The translations under genes and the position numbers were made by a program. A stretch of DNA of 64,000 nucleotides from Candidatus Thalassarchaeaceae archaeon. GTDB lineage: Archaea; Thermoplasmatota; Poseidoniia; Poseidoniales; Thalassarchaeaceae. The stretch spans positions 111,770 through 175,769 of the forward strand of contig JAQXEZ010000008.1 in the NCBI GenBank assembly GCA_029250605.1, read 5' to 3'. This document shows positions 1 to 8,792 of the stretch, in pieces (position 1 is the stretch's first letter; each line of letters starts with the position of its first letter). A model generated the notes under the pieces. The model searched no databases and had not been told where the DNA came from. It saw only the letters and a program-made list of their open reading frames with translations.

Positions 1-1216
1 GCTCACGAGAGAGAAGGCGGCATCTGCTAATCTGCTTCTCGCATAATTCTGACTCTTGCTTCTCTAGGCCTCTATCTAGAGCCTGTGTGAAACACTTGAT
101 GGCATCATCAAACATCTCAACAGCAGCATATGAAGAACCCATGTTGAATAGTGTCCTGCCAGTAACGCTGTGTGGATCCATTCCTATGGCTGTGTGATAT
201 GCAACGACACTCTCAGTAAATCTTCCAGAATTGTATAATGCGTTTCCTCGGCCATTTTGAGCCTTGACCTTCAGATCGGTCTCAGATGGTGGGCATCCCC
301 CAATTGCCTTTTCAAAGCTTGATAATGCCTCGTCGTTCTTACCTTCACCTAGTAGGTTGATACCCATATTGTACCAACCAATGGCATCATCAATATCACC
401 TCGTGAAACTGGTTCTATTTCGACGGACTTGACCTCTTCAACAGCCAATATCAGCGCGTCAGCCAAATCATCTTCTTGCGTTTCAACATGATATATTTCC
501 TCCGGGGGTTCTGATTCTATACTCTCTGCCCTCTTGAAGCATTGATTGGCCCGATCGTCGTATCCTGCTGAACGCAAGGCTTCTCCAAGACCACGCCATA
601 CTTCTGGAGAATCTGGTGATTGCTCGAGGAGCCCCTTCCAGATTGCTACGGCTCCAGTATGGTCACCGGACGTAGAGAGGTCCCTTGCTGCTTTGAAGCT
701 ATTAGGATCAGAGTCATGATTCAACATATAGGAATGGTCTTCAATTTCATCAACTACCTCATCAATCTGCCTCGCTTCGACGAAGACTCTCTTTGGTTCC
801 AAGGGTTCTGAATATTCGGCTATTGATGTTAGTTTCTCATCATCTGAAATGGTCACTATGGCTGATTTTGCATATTCAGAAGCGACTATTGGTTCATGTT
901 GAGCCAGCAGGTAAGCTAGATTTGCAAGGGTAGGGGGATGATTTGGCAAGAGTCGATTGGAATTTTCAAATGCTTCAACTGCCTTATCAACGGACTGCGC
1001 TCTGGCGTATAAGACCCCGAGGCAGTACCATGCAGTTTCATTTTCGGGGTCTATCTCCAATACCGATAGGTATGAGTCTATTGCGTCAGAAACATTGCCT
1101 GACCTAGCATGTTCTGCTGCTAGTTCCATTGACTCACTTAACCTAGTTCCCACGACCTCTTCGAGGAAATTATGGTGAATAAGTATTCGCAACAGCAGAA
1201 TGTGGTTTTGTTGCAT
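1..1216 (-). CDS. TPR-repeat protein, truncated by the window edge
   Basis: The minus strand reads open from ATG at 1216 (MQQNHILLLRILIHHNFLEEVVGTRLSESMELAAEHARSGNVSDAIDSYLSVLEIDPENETAWYCLGVLYARA...) to the window edge, with repeated TPR signatures (GWYNMGINLLGEGKNDEALSSFEKAI). Not in the ORF track, probably because it runs off the edge. Confidence 0.75.
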   Translation of the reverse strand, partial: MQQNHILLLRILIHHNFLEEVVGTRLSESMELAAEHARSGNVSDAIDSYLSVLEIDPENETAWYCLGVLYARAQSVDKAVEAFENSNRLLPNHPPTLANLAYLLAQHEPIVASEYAKSAIVTISDDEKLTSIAEYSEPLEPKRVFVEARQIDEVVDEIEDHSYMLNHDSDPNSFKAARDLSTSGDHTGAVAIWKGLLEQSPDSPEVWRGLGEALRSAGYDDRANQCFKRAESIESEPPEEIYHVETQEDDLADALILAVEEVKSVEIEPVSRGDIDDAIGWYNMGINLLGEGKNDEALSSFEKAIGGCPPSETDLKVKAQNGRGNALYNSGRFTESVVAYHTAIGMDPHSVTGRTLFNMGSSYAAVEMFDDAIKCFTQALDRGLEKQESELCEKQISRCRLLSRE

Positions 1217-1255
1217 AGAATATTATCAATATATGAACGGATAATTGAAGACTAG

Positions 1256-1819
1256 GTGTCTACTGTGGGGGGCGTGAGTAAGCCAATTGTTGTGATGGGG
1301 GTCTGCGGGTCCTACGATCTAGATTCAGCGAACGGGAGAATGTTAGAGATTATACTCGAGGAGTGTAGAGAGCTGGGGGCTGAGACTGTGATTTGGAATC
1401 ACGGCTCAAAACCCTTACCGCTTGTTGGGGCCGAAGGCTCCTGGGATGATGAAAATGTCAAGGGTTTCCAAGAAATGGCAGTCTCAGCAGATGCCTTTGT
1501 GCTTTCAAGTCCAGAATATCATGGCACCATGAGCGGAGTGATGAAGAATAGCCTCGATTGGTTGTACTCAAAACACACCTCTGGAAAGGTATTCGGACTA
1601 ATATGCACCCTCGGCGGGCAGAGTAGTAACAATACACTCAATCACATGAGGATTGCAGCGAGGTGGATTCATGGCTGGGTTACTCCTGAGCAGATTGCTA
1701 TTCCCAATATTAAGGAGGCTTTCGATGATGATGGCTTACTAGTTAACGACGAAATCAATAGTAGGGTGAGAGCTCTCGCCTCCTCAATTGTAGAAAATAC
1801 AATTAAACTGAGGAGATAG
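1256..1819 (+). CDS. NADPH-dependent FMN reductase family flavoprotein
   Basis: Flavodoxin-like fold: VVMGVCGS...N-term, SADAFVLSSPEYHGTMSGVMKNSLDWL motif. Confidence 0.8.
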   Translation: MSTVGGVSKPIVVMGVCGSYDLDSANGRMLEIILEECRELGAETVIWNHGSKPLPLVGAEGSWDDENVKGFQEMAVSADAFVLSSPEYHGTMSGVMKNSLDWLYSKHTSGKVFGLICTLGGQSSNNTLNHMRIAARWIHGWVTPEQIAIPNIKEAFDDDGLLVNDEINSRVRALASSIVENTIKLRR

Positions 1820-1820
1820 A

Positions 1821-2159
1821 TTGACATTTTTTCCTGTTAGGGCGGAAGTTGGATGGGAAGAGTCAGGACCAGAGCAGGTAGTAATTATCATCAATAAGGA
1901 ACTCAGCTCTTTGGAGGAAAGGGTGGCAAATTTTCTTGGGGCACCAAAGTCTGTAAGAAGGCCTCTGGATGAAATGAATAGCAAACTATGGATGTTGATG
2001 GATGGAAAAATGACTGTGAATCAGATAGTTGCAGAGATGGATAGGATTTTCGCCGAAAAAATTGCCCCGGCCCCTGAGAGGGTGAATCGATCAATTGCTG
2101 ATTTCGTTAAAATGGGATTGGTCAAATTACATAAAACAGGATTTGATGAACAAGAGTAA
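1821..2159 (+). CDS. PqqD-like small protein
   Basis: LDEMNSKLWMLMDGKMTVNQIVAEM... resembles PqqD/RRE fold; follows the FMN reductase gene directly. Confidence 0.5.
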   Translation: MTFFPVRAEVGWEESGPEQVVIIINKELSSLEERVANFLGAPKSVRRPLDEMNSKLWMLMDGKMTVNQIVAEMDRIFAEKIAPAPERVNRSIADFVKMGLVKLHKTGFDEQE

Positions 2160-2169
2160 TCAATTAGGT

Positions 2170-3051
2170 TCATTCTTCCTCGACTGTGGTCCGGAGTTCC
2201 TCGTTCTTATTTTCCCTATATCGGGCAGAAAAGAAGATCATGAGTGGCATTACTAGTACCAAGAAGAAGCAACCTACTAATGCAGAAAAGCTGTATACAG
2301 TCTCTTGAACAGGATTGAGCTTGAACTCTTCCAATTCTAATAGTTCGTGGGAAGTGAATACCGATTCTACGAGAATCCCTTCACTAGATGCTGTTTGCCC
2401 CGTATCCTCAATAATAATCTTCCAAGTGATTGTCTTTTTTGCGGATTGAACTAGATTCTCAGCTTCATTTTGAGCATTGGTGATATCATCACTTTCGAGA
2501 TACCCCTTCCCCTTTATTGGAAGATCTAGTGAGACTCGGCCACGAAGTGTTCCGCTGCCATTTTCTAATACGATGGAATGGCTCCTACTGTATTCGCATG
2601 TTTCCAGATATTTCGAGTAGTCTGAGTCTGGCTCATTGCAAATGTAACTCTGGTCTTGGAGTCCCAGGCTAGGCGAATGAGACCAATTGGTGCCCTCTGC
2701 TTCCACGATAAGGGTAGATCCGGGTGCAGCGTTTTCGACAGTGAAATTGACCCATGTTATGGCACTGTAGGTCGTGTAATACCAATGTGCCTCTCCCTCC
2801 GACTCTTGTGAAATCTCCATGATATTATGCTCATTAGTAGTCGTATACGAATAGTATTCAGAGTCTACTGTATTCGAATAAACGGCATAGGAGAGCAATA
2901 TAATCAAAGTCAATCCTGTACCGACCATAGTTCGGAGCATGTTCGGATTCTTTGAGAGTGATCTCTTCACGTTATTTCGGCGTGCTAAGTAATTATTGAA
3001 TGCTTGTCGGGATGGATTTCTATGGATGTGATAGGAAAAACAGGTCATCAC
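2170..3051 (-). CDS. Membrane protein with two predicted TM segments and an extracytoplasmic domain, unknown function
   Basis: N-terminal TM (MVGTGLTLIILLSYAVY) and C-terminal TM (ALVGCFFLVLVMPLMIFF); start uncertain. Confidence 0.55.
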   Translation of the reverse strand: MMTCFSYHIHRNPSRQAFNNYLARRNNVKRSLSKNPNMLRTMVGTGLTLIILLSYAVYSNTVDSEYYSYTTTNEHNIMEISQESEGEAHWYYTTYSAITWVNFTVENAAPGSTLIVEAEGTNWSHSPSLGLQDQSYICNEPDSDYSKYLETCEYSRSHSIVLENGSGTLRGRVSLDLPIKGKGYLESDDITNAQNEAENLVQSAKKTITWKIIIEDTGQTASSEGILVESVFTSHELLELEEFKLNPVQETVYSFSALVGCFFLVLVMPLMIFFSARYRENKNEELRTTVEEE

Positions 3052-3095
3052 GGTTAAATACGTTCTGTTGGACGGCGGGGACGAACGGTGGAGCT

Positions 3096-3566
3096 ATGAC
3101 GACATACTACGACGTTCCAGCAGATCTCCTGATTACCGGTCTTTCTGAGAAAATGAACTCTTATGAGAAGATAATCGCCCCTGAATGGGCATCTCAGGTC
3201 AAAACTGGAACTCATCGTGAGAGGCCCCCGGTTCAAGATGACTGGTGGCAAACAAGGGCCGCCTCAATTCTTAGGAAAGTGGCGATCAAGGGACCCATAG
3301 GGGCAAATCGTATTTCCCAAGAGTTTGGTGGGGTTAAGAATCGCGGTGTGAAAAAGAACAAGGCCGTTTCCGGCTCAAGAAATGTCTCTCGAAAGATTCT
3401 GCAACAACTCGCTGATTCTGGCCTAATTGAAAACTCAATGAATACCGCAGGAACAGTGAATCATGGTAGGGTCGTCAGCTCAGTTGGACAGGCTCTCCTT
3501 GACGAAGTTGCACATTCAGTTCGCGGTGCTGCTGAGCAGAAATATCCAGGTTTGGAGAGGTACTGA
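3096..3566 (+). CDS. rps19e: 30S ribosomal protein S19e
   Basis: [13 protein letters not shown]...[36 protein letters not shown]; ribosomal cluster context; internal ATG chosen. Confidence 0.92.
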   Translation: MTTYYDVPADLLITGLSEKMNSYEKIIAPEWASQVKTGTHRERPPVQDDWWQTRAASILRKVAIKGPIGANRISQEFGGVKNRGVKKNKAVSGSRNVSRKILQQLADSGLIENSMNTAGTVNHGRVVSSVGQALLDEVAHSVRGAAEQKYPGLERY

Positions 3567-3574
3567 GTGATATT

Positions 3575-3730
3575 ATGGCTCGAAACAAACCCTTTGCCAA
3601 GAAGAAGCGCTTGAACAAGGTTACCAAGCAAAACAAGAGAGTTCCTGTTTGGGTAGTGATGCGAACAAACCGTAATACCAATTCTCATCCGAAGCGCCAC
3701 ATGTGGCGTCGCTCAAAGCTACAGAGGTGA
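3575..3730 (+). CDS. rpl39e: 50S ribosomal protein L39e
   Basis: [51 protein letters not shown], 51 aa; too short for the ORF track. Confidence 0.93.
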   Translation: MARNKPFAKKKRLNKVTKQNKRVPVWVVMRTNRNTNSHPKRHMWRRSKLQR

Positions 3731-3737
3731 GAATTGA

Positions 3738-4001
3738 ATGGCAGAAGTAAAGGAGCTTACAATCCCTCTTAGGGCTGCTTGGAAGGTCCCTCGAACAAAT
3801 AGGGCAAAGAGAGCCATGACAGAAATAAGAATTCATGTTTCGAGACACATGAAGAAGACTGATGAAGAGGAGATTTGGATTGACGAATCTGTTAATCATG
3901 CCATTTGGGCCAGAGGGATGCAGAATCCACCTAGGAAAATCAGGGTTGTATGTACTCGAGAAGAGGGTTTTCCTCTTGAAGTAAAGCTACTGGAGGATTG
4001 A
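3738..4001 (+). CDS. rpl31e: 50S ribosomal protein L31e
   Basis: [39 protein letters not shown]; follows L39e. Confidence 0.93.
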   Translation: MAEVKELTIPLRAAWKVPRTNRAKRAMTEIRIHVSRHMKKTDEEEIWIDESVNHAIWARGMQNPPRKIRVVCTREEGFPLEVKLLED

Positions 4002-4003
4002 AA

Positions 4004-4195
4004 ATGGGAAACATCAGACCGTCATTCATTAAATCGAGGGCTCTGAGATTAGTGGAGATGTATCCGGATCAATTCACCGATGACTTCGAAACCAACAAGC
4101 ATCTTGTTTCAGAGTTCTCCGATGTAGACAACAAGAGGATGCGGAACTGGATAGCAGGATACATCACCAGATATAGGCAGCGTCGAGTAGATTAA
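4004..4195 (+). CDS. rps17e: 30S ribosomal protein S17e
   Basis: [57 protein letters not shown]. Confidence 0.9.
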   Translation: MGNIRPSFIKSRALRLVEMYPDQFTDDFETNKHLVSEFSDVDNKRMRNWIAGYITRYRQRRVD

Positions 4196-4231
4196 CGCAT
4201 CACTATTCACCTATGATGGAGTCGCTAGATC

Positions 4232-4996
4232 ATGGGAGAAAGGCGGGACGACTCACTTCCCCGATTCAACAAAAATATCTGCATTGTATTAGTTGAACCC
4301 GAACACGATGGCAACATAGGTGCCGTTGCTAGGTGTATGATGAACTTCGGGATTACTGACTTGAGGGTAGTAGGAAGAGATGGAGATTGGTCAGAAGAGA
4401 CTAGGAAACGAGCAAAGAATGCCCAAGAAGTTCTTGATGAAGCAAGACTGGTAGACACACTAGAGAAGGGAGTTTCAGATTGCTCAATTATAATAGGAAC
4501 ATCTGGGAAGAGGGAAGAGGGGGAAAAGACCTCTTTGAGGCATTTCCTACTACCAGATGAGTTGCCGGACCGCCTTTCAGATGTTGAGGGTAGGGTTGCA
4601 GTAGTTTTTGGCCCAGAGGGGAGGGGCCTACTAAACGAACAATTGCGAATGTGTGACATTCTAGTTACTATACCTACTTGGGAGGGGTATCCGATCCTGA
4701 ACCTCAGTCATGCTGTAGCAATAATCTGTTACTCTTGGTTCATAAACTGTCAAACAGGTCCTCCTTCGGGTTCTGGAGAACGCCTACTTGAACCAGCACT
4801 AAGGGAGAGGTTTAGAGAAGAGTCCATGAGACTTGTCAGATCAATTCCGACGAAGGAGCACAAGAGGAAAGGAATCGAGGAGAACTTGATTCGTGTGGTC
4901 ATGAGAGGGTTACCAAAGAACGATGAGATGCATAGGCTAATCGGAATAATTTCAGAAGCTGCAGATTCTTTCGAGAGAGAAGGGGATAATGTCTAA
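4232..4996 (+). CDS. SpoU/TrmH-family RNA 2'-O-methyltransferase (TrmJ-like)
   Basis: ICIVLVEPEHDGNIGAVARCMMNFGITDLRVVG; FGPEGRGLLNEQLRMCD; IPTWEGYPILNLSHAVAI. Confidence 0.88.
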   Translation: MGERRDDSLPRFNKNICIVLVEPEHDGNIGAVARCMMNFGITDLRVVGRDGDWSEETRKRAKNAQEVLDEARLVDTLEKGVSDCSIIIGTSGKREEGEKTSLRHFLLPDELPDRLSDVEGRVAVVFGPEGRGLLNEQLRMCDILVTIPTWEGYPILNLSHAVAIICYSWFINCQTGPPSGSGERLLEPALRERFREESMRLVRSIPTKEHKRKGIEENLIRVVMRGLPKNDEMHRLIGIISEAADSFEREGDNV

Positions 4997-5445
4997 TCAC
5001 GGGTCCAGGTTGCCCATGACTTGGGAGTCTCCCTAACATGAAATGAGTGTAGTCGTAATTTGTTTCCATAAGAAGTACTGATATGACGGTCGACTTGCTC
5101 GAATGCCCATCTCGCTAGATTCTCTGCTGTTGGGATAAATGGGACTATTACAGTACGATGCCAATCACCCATTGAAGATAGTGCAGTAATTGCCTCCTCA
5201 TCGCCCTCAAAAACGATGAAAGAATGATCAACAATATCGTGGATGTGCTTTGTGAGAATTTCTGAAACATCAGAGAAATCTATCAGCATCCCTTCTTCTG
5301 AAACTCCTGTTTCTATAACGACATCACCTTCTAACTCGACCTCCCACCTGTATCTGTGGCCATGAAAATTACAACACTTACTCTTGTGATTGGGTACCCT
5401 ATGCCCTGTATCGGTCTCGACCCAGCGCCTGATTCTCGAAGTCAT
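4993..5445 (-). CDS. queD: 6-carboxytetrahydropterin synthase (QueD/PTPS family)
   Basis: CCNFHGHRYRWEVELEG zinc motif; MLIDFSDV; DHSF; beside folE/queC/queE. Confidence 0.9.
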   Translation of the reverse strand: MTSRIRRWVETDTGHRVPNHKSKCCNFHGHRYRWEVELEGDVVIETGVSEEGMLIDFSDVSEILTKHIHDIVDHSFIVFEGDEEAITALSSMGDWHRTVIVPFIPTAENLARWAFEQVDRHISTSYGNKLRLHSFHVRETPKSWATWTRD

Positions 5446-5861
5446 TTCTCAACCTCCGGGACGAAATCCAAACTCGCCGAGTTGATGCAGTACCTCTCTC
5501 CTCCGAACTGCTCTGGCCCGTCTTTGAAGACGTGCCCTAGGTGGGCGTCGCAGCCCTTGCACCTGACTTCCAGGCGCACCATTGCGTGAGTGGTGTCCTC
5601 TAGCCGCCTAATTCCAGCATCGGGGTGCTCGGTGTGGAATGCGGGCCACCCGCAACCAGAGTTGTACTTCATCTCGCTAGTGAACAGCAGGCTGCCACAG
5701 CAGATGCAGAAGTAGTCGCCGTCCCTATCCTCCATGTTTAGGACCCCAGTCATCGGCCTCTCCGTTCCCCCTTCCCTTGTTACGTGGTATTGTATGGGAG
5801 ATAGTCGAGAACGCCACTCCTCGTCCCTCGCGGGGTCAAATCTAGGTATTCTAACGTTCAT
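5442..5861 (-). CDS. msrB: Peptide-methionine (R)-S-oxide reductase MsrB
   Basis: YHVTREGGTERPMTG...CICCGSLLF...GCGWPAFH...RCKGCDAHLGHVFKDGP...RYCINSASLDF. Confidence 0.93.
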   Translation of the reverse strand: MNVRIPRFDPARDEEWRSRLSPIQYHVTREGGTERPMTGVLNMEDRDGDYFCICCGSLLFTSEMKYNSGCGWPAFHTEHPDAGIRRLEDTTHAMVRLEVRCKGCDAHLGHVFKDGPEQFGGERYCINSASLDFVPEVEK

Positions 5862-6640
5862 TTGCTCTCCTCGTGCTTCTTGTTCTCCATTAGAGCATTC
5901 TCCAGGGCATCCTCCCAATCGCAGACGTACTCGACGGGGTCTTTCCTTCCTATGGCGTGGAATGCGAGGATCCTCTCTACGTCGGCACCGGACCTTCCAG
6001 AGCTGCGCCCAAACTCGTCTGGGTTGTAGGATGTGTTTGTGTTTGCAAAGACAGTGTCGAAGTCCAGGCCAAGGGTCTGAATCGAGTCATATGCGTCCAC
6101 CAGTATGGTCTCCTTGTCGCCGTCAAGGTACGGGAGGTGAAACGTAATTAGTTCACTGCCCCAGTTGCCGATTTTGAAGGCTTGAAGGATCGCTTCGTAG
6201 AACTCTGGGCGGCAGTCAGGGTAGATCTCGTGGTCACCACTGTGGACTCCGAGGGCGATTATGGGTTCAGTCTCCTCGCGTAGGGACACAGAGAGCGCAT
6301 ACCCGTAGAGGATGGATGCAAAGATTGCGTTCCTGTTAGGGACAACAGTCTGCTTCATCTGCTCGGACTCGTAGTGCCCCTCGGGTATTTCGAAACCATC
6401 TGTGGTCAGGGCCGAGTGGAAGAGGCCCATGACCGAATCGAGTTTCGCTATCCTGTGTTCAACTTGGAAGCCATTGTCAGCGAGATATCTGATATTGCTA
6501 CTAGCCCTGTCTAGTTCGATCACGTGCTTCTGCCCGTAGTCAAATGAGATGCAACTGACAGTATACCCATCAGCAAGAAGGCGCATCAGAAGGCTCGTGC
6601 TGTCCATCCCCCCGGATAGTGCCATTACAGCCCGCATCAT
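5858..6640 (-). CDS. queC: QueC-like 7-cyano-7-deazaguanine synthase with degenerate zinc site
   Basis: N-type PP-loop MALSGGMDSTSLLMRLL; ISFDYGQKHVIEL; VVPNRNAIF; LGVHSGDHEIYPDCRPEF; the Zn-Cys region is TSYNPDEFGRSSGRSGADVERILAF. Confidence 0.88.
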   Translation of the reverse strand: MMRAVMALSGGMDSTSLLMRLLADGYTVSCISFDYGQKHVIELDRASSNIRYLADNGFQVEHRIAKLDSVMGLFHSALTTDGFEIPEGHYESEQMKQTVVPNRNAIFASILYGYALSVSLREETEPIIALGVHSGDHEIYPDCRPEFYEAILQAFKIGNWGSELITFHLPYLDGDKETILVDAYDSIQTLGLDFDTVFANTNTSYNPDEFGRSSGRSGADVERILAFHAIGRKDPVEYVCDWEDALENALMENKKHEESK

Positions 6641-7233
6641 AGAACCCCCATCCACTTGTGAGTCTGCAGGCTAAGCCTCCATGTCGGGTTGTCCTTCACC
6701 AATTTCTCCACTACCTGGAAGTTTCTGCCGTTCTGGCCCACCGATTCGGTTTCGATGTAGCATGGCTGAATGAAGTGATGTGAGAAACCCTCTTTCAGTT
6801 CGTCATAGATGTCTAGTGACTGTCCGCAGTAGACCACCTTCAACTCGTCTCCTGATCTCTGTCTGATGGCGACGTTCGGGTATACCTGGTCCTTCGGACT
6901 CACGCAAATCCAGTCGATAATGGGATCCACTTCGATTGTCCCATTCGTCTCTATCGAGAGGATGAGGCCGTGCTCCTTGAGGTACCTGCCGATGGTCGAT
7001 AGGTCCTGTATGCCCGGCTCTCCACCGGTGAAGATCACCCTGTCGCACCCGTAGGAAAGCACCTCCGCGACGATCGAGTCCAGTTCCCTCTCCTCGTAGA
7101 CTAGGAAGTCTGTGTCGCACCACTCGCACCTGAGGTTGCAGTTACCGAACCTCACGAAGACATGTGGGATTCCACAGTGGAAGCCCTCCCCCTGTACTGA
7201 GTGGAATATCTCGACGATCGGGTACTTTACCAT
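6637..7233 (-). CDS. queE: 7-carboxy-7-deazaguanine synthase (radical SAM, QueE)
   Basis: EIFHSVQGEGFHCGIPHVFVRFGNCNLRCEWCDTDF; FTGGEPGIQ; SIETNGT; CVSPK. Confidence 0.93.
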   Translation of the reverse strand: MVKYPIVEIFHSVQGEGFHCGIPHVFVRFGNCNLRCEWCDTDFLVYEERELDSIVAEVLSYGCDRVIFTGGEPGIQDLSTIGRYLKEHGLILSIETNGTIEVDPIIDWICVSPKDQVYPNVAIRQRSGDELKVVYCGQSLDIYDELKEGFSHHFIQPCYIETESVGQNGRNFQVVEKLVKDNPTWRLSLQTHKWMGVL

Positions 7234-7237
7234 TCAT

Positions 7238-7822
7238 CTACCCCTTAAGTGGCGAACTCCGGATTAGCTGCATCAACTCAGATCGCGCTTCGGCCTTTTC
7301 GAAGAAGGCCCCCCTCATCGAACTGGTAGTCATCACGGAATTCTGCTTCTGGACCCCCCGGCACCTCATGCATCCGTGTTGTGCCTCGATGATAGCAGCG
7401 CAACCCTTCGGCTCCAGGTGAGTCATCAGATCGTCCGTGATCCCCTTCGTTATCCTCTCTTGGTTCTGCAATCTCTTGGCGTGCATGTCCAGAAGTCTAG
7501 CTAACTTACTGATTCCAACAATCCTGTCGACGGGGATGTATGCTATATGGGCTCGTCCAGAGAATGGCTGTAAATGGTGCTCGCAAGTGCTATGGAACTC
7601 TATATCCCTGAGTAGTACTATACCGTCATAACCTTCGGCATTGAAGGTAGAGTCAAGGATGTTCATTGCATCCCCAGAGTAGCCACTGAATATCTCCTCG
7701 TACGAATCTATCACCCTCTCAGGAGTCCTTAGGACACCCTCTCTAAGGTCACCATCTATTCCTTCGATATACCTCACTAGCGTGTCAATTGCAGACAAGG
7801 CGTTTTCCTTTGAAGTCAACAT
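7238..7822 (-). CDS. folE: GTP cyclohydrolase I
   Basis: LRTPERVIDSYEEIFSGY; IEFHSTCEHHLQPFSGRAHIAYIP; SKLARLLDMHAKRLQNQERIT; HGCMRCRGV. Confidence 0.93.
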   Translation of the reverse strand: MLTSKENALSAIDTLVRYIEGIDGDLREGVLRTPERVIDSYEEIFSGYSGDAMNILDSTFNAEGYDGIVLLRDIEFHSTCEHHLQPFSGRAHIAYIPVDRIVGISKLARLLDMHAKRLQNQERITKGITDDLMTHLEPKGCAAIIEAQHGCMRCRGVQKQNSVMTTSSMRGAFFEKAEARSELMQLIRSSPLKG

Positions 7823-7995
7823 TAGTCTACCTCTATACGACCGTGCCTTGCATCGACCTCGTCCAACTGGTCCAATAGTTTTCGACAAGCTGTTCTAATT
7901 GAGTCTGCTAAGCTGACGAACTTCTTATCGTCACCTACGTGATTCCTGAGATCTTCGAGGAGTTCGTTTGGCATGTCGAGGCTGATTTTAGGCAT
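7822..7995 (-). CDS. Ribbon-helix-helix (CopG-like) small DNA-binding protein
   Basis: 57-aa ORF, not in the track: MPKISLDMPNELLEDLRNHVGDDKKFVSLADSIRTACRKLLDQLDEVDARHGRIEVD; its TAA overlaps the folE ATG. Confidence 0.75.
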   Translation of the reverse strand: MPKISLDMPNELLEDLRNHVGDDKKFVSLADSIRTACRKLLDQLDEVDARHGRIEVD

Positions 7996-8019
7996 GGCCC
8001 TGGACTAAGAGATATGGAT

Positions 8020-8054
8020 ATAATATTACTGGAGTAATAGTATGGTAATATTAT
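8020..8054. promoter_or_regulatory. Candidate operator: nested inverted repeats upstream of the RHH-folE-queE-queC-msrB-queD operon
   Basis: ATAATATTAC (8020-8029) and GTAATATTAT (8045-8054) are perfect reverse complements; nested ATTACT-GG-AGTAAT (8025-8038); overlaps an AT-rich TATA-like element. Confidence 0.6.
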
Positions 8055-8401
8055 CTCATACTTTCGACTTTCTCATCTAGGCCCGGGTATGCTTGATTGA
8101 GTGCTGCGGCTCTGTTCTTTAGGCTGTTTAGTTGCAAAGAAGCCTCATCCACTGTGATTCCCTGGGATAACAAGTTTAGGAGCAGGGAAAGACCCCCCTG
8201 GATCGTTCCGGCATCTAGAAATGCGTCATTGGATATTTCATCCGTTGCTCTTAGTACCTCAAGTGCGTCTCTAATGAAATCCCTCTCCATTTCGATATCC
8301 TCGATACTGGAGGGGTCTAAATCAGAAAATTTCTCCAATGAAGTAATCATAGTAATGCGAGATAGGGTGCCCTTTTGATGATTCTCACTTGGAAGATTCA
8401 A
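8051..8401 (-). CDS. Hypothetical protein
   Basis: ORF 116 aa; likely start at internal MITSLEK; no family recognised. Confidence 0.5.
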   Translation of the reverse strand: MNLPSENHQKGTLSRITMITSLEKFSDLDPSSIEDIEMERDFIRDALEVLRATDEISNDAFLDAGTIQGGLSLLLNLLSQGITVDEASLQLNSLKNRAAALNQAYPGLDEKVESMR

Positions 8402-8792
8402 CTAATTCAATGAGCACCCCCCCGGCAGATGAAGGGTGGACAAAGGCGATTCGGTGACCGTCTGAACCAATGACTGGTTCTTCCGATACCATCCTGACCC
8501 CAATATCAATCAAATCGGAAATCATTGATTCAATGTCGACCACATCTATTGCAATCTGCTGAACACCCGGGCCTCTTCGTTCGATGAAACGGCCGACTGG
8601 TGTTTCCTTGGATAATGGCTCTAGCAGTTCTATTCGAGTATTACCTGTGCCTTGCAAGTATCTAATTTTGACGCCTTGCTCTTCGCTAATCGTGTCAACT
8701 GATTGAGAAAATCCTAATTTGGACCATAGTTCCCCTGATTCATCAAGCGAGGGTGTGGCTATTCCAATATGATTTACAGATCCTCCGGCCAT
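8385..8792 (-). CDS. mce: Methylmalonyl-CoA epimerase
   Basis: VNHIGIATPSLDESGELWSKLGF; RIELLEPLSKETPVGRFIERRGPGVQQIAIDV; FVHPSSAGGVLIELVE; adjacent to mutase. Confidence 0.9.
   Translation of the reverse strand: MAGGSVNHIGIATPSLDESGELWSKLGFSQSVDTISEEQGVKIRYLQGTGNTRIELLEPLSKETPVGRFIERRGPGVQQIAIDVVDIESMISDLIDIGVRMVSEEPVIGSDGHRIAFVHPSSAGGVLIELVESSK

Noticed and set aside
264-1178. Plus-strand ORFs at 264-491, 620-811 and 957-1178
   Set aside because: Antisense to a continuous minus-strand TPR gene that reads open to the window edge.
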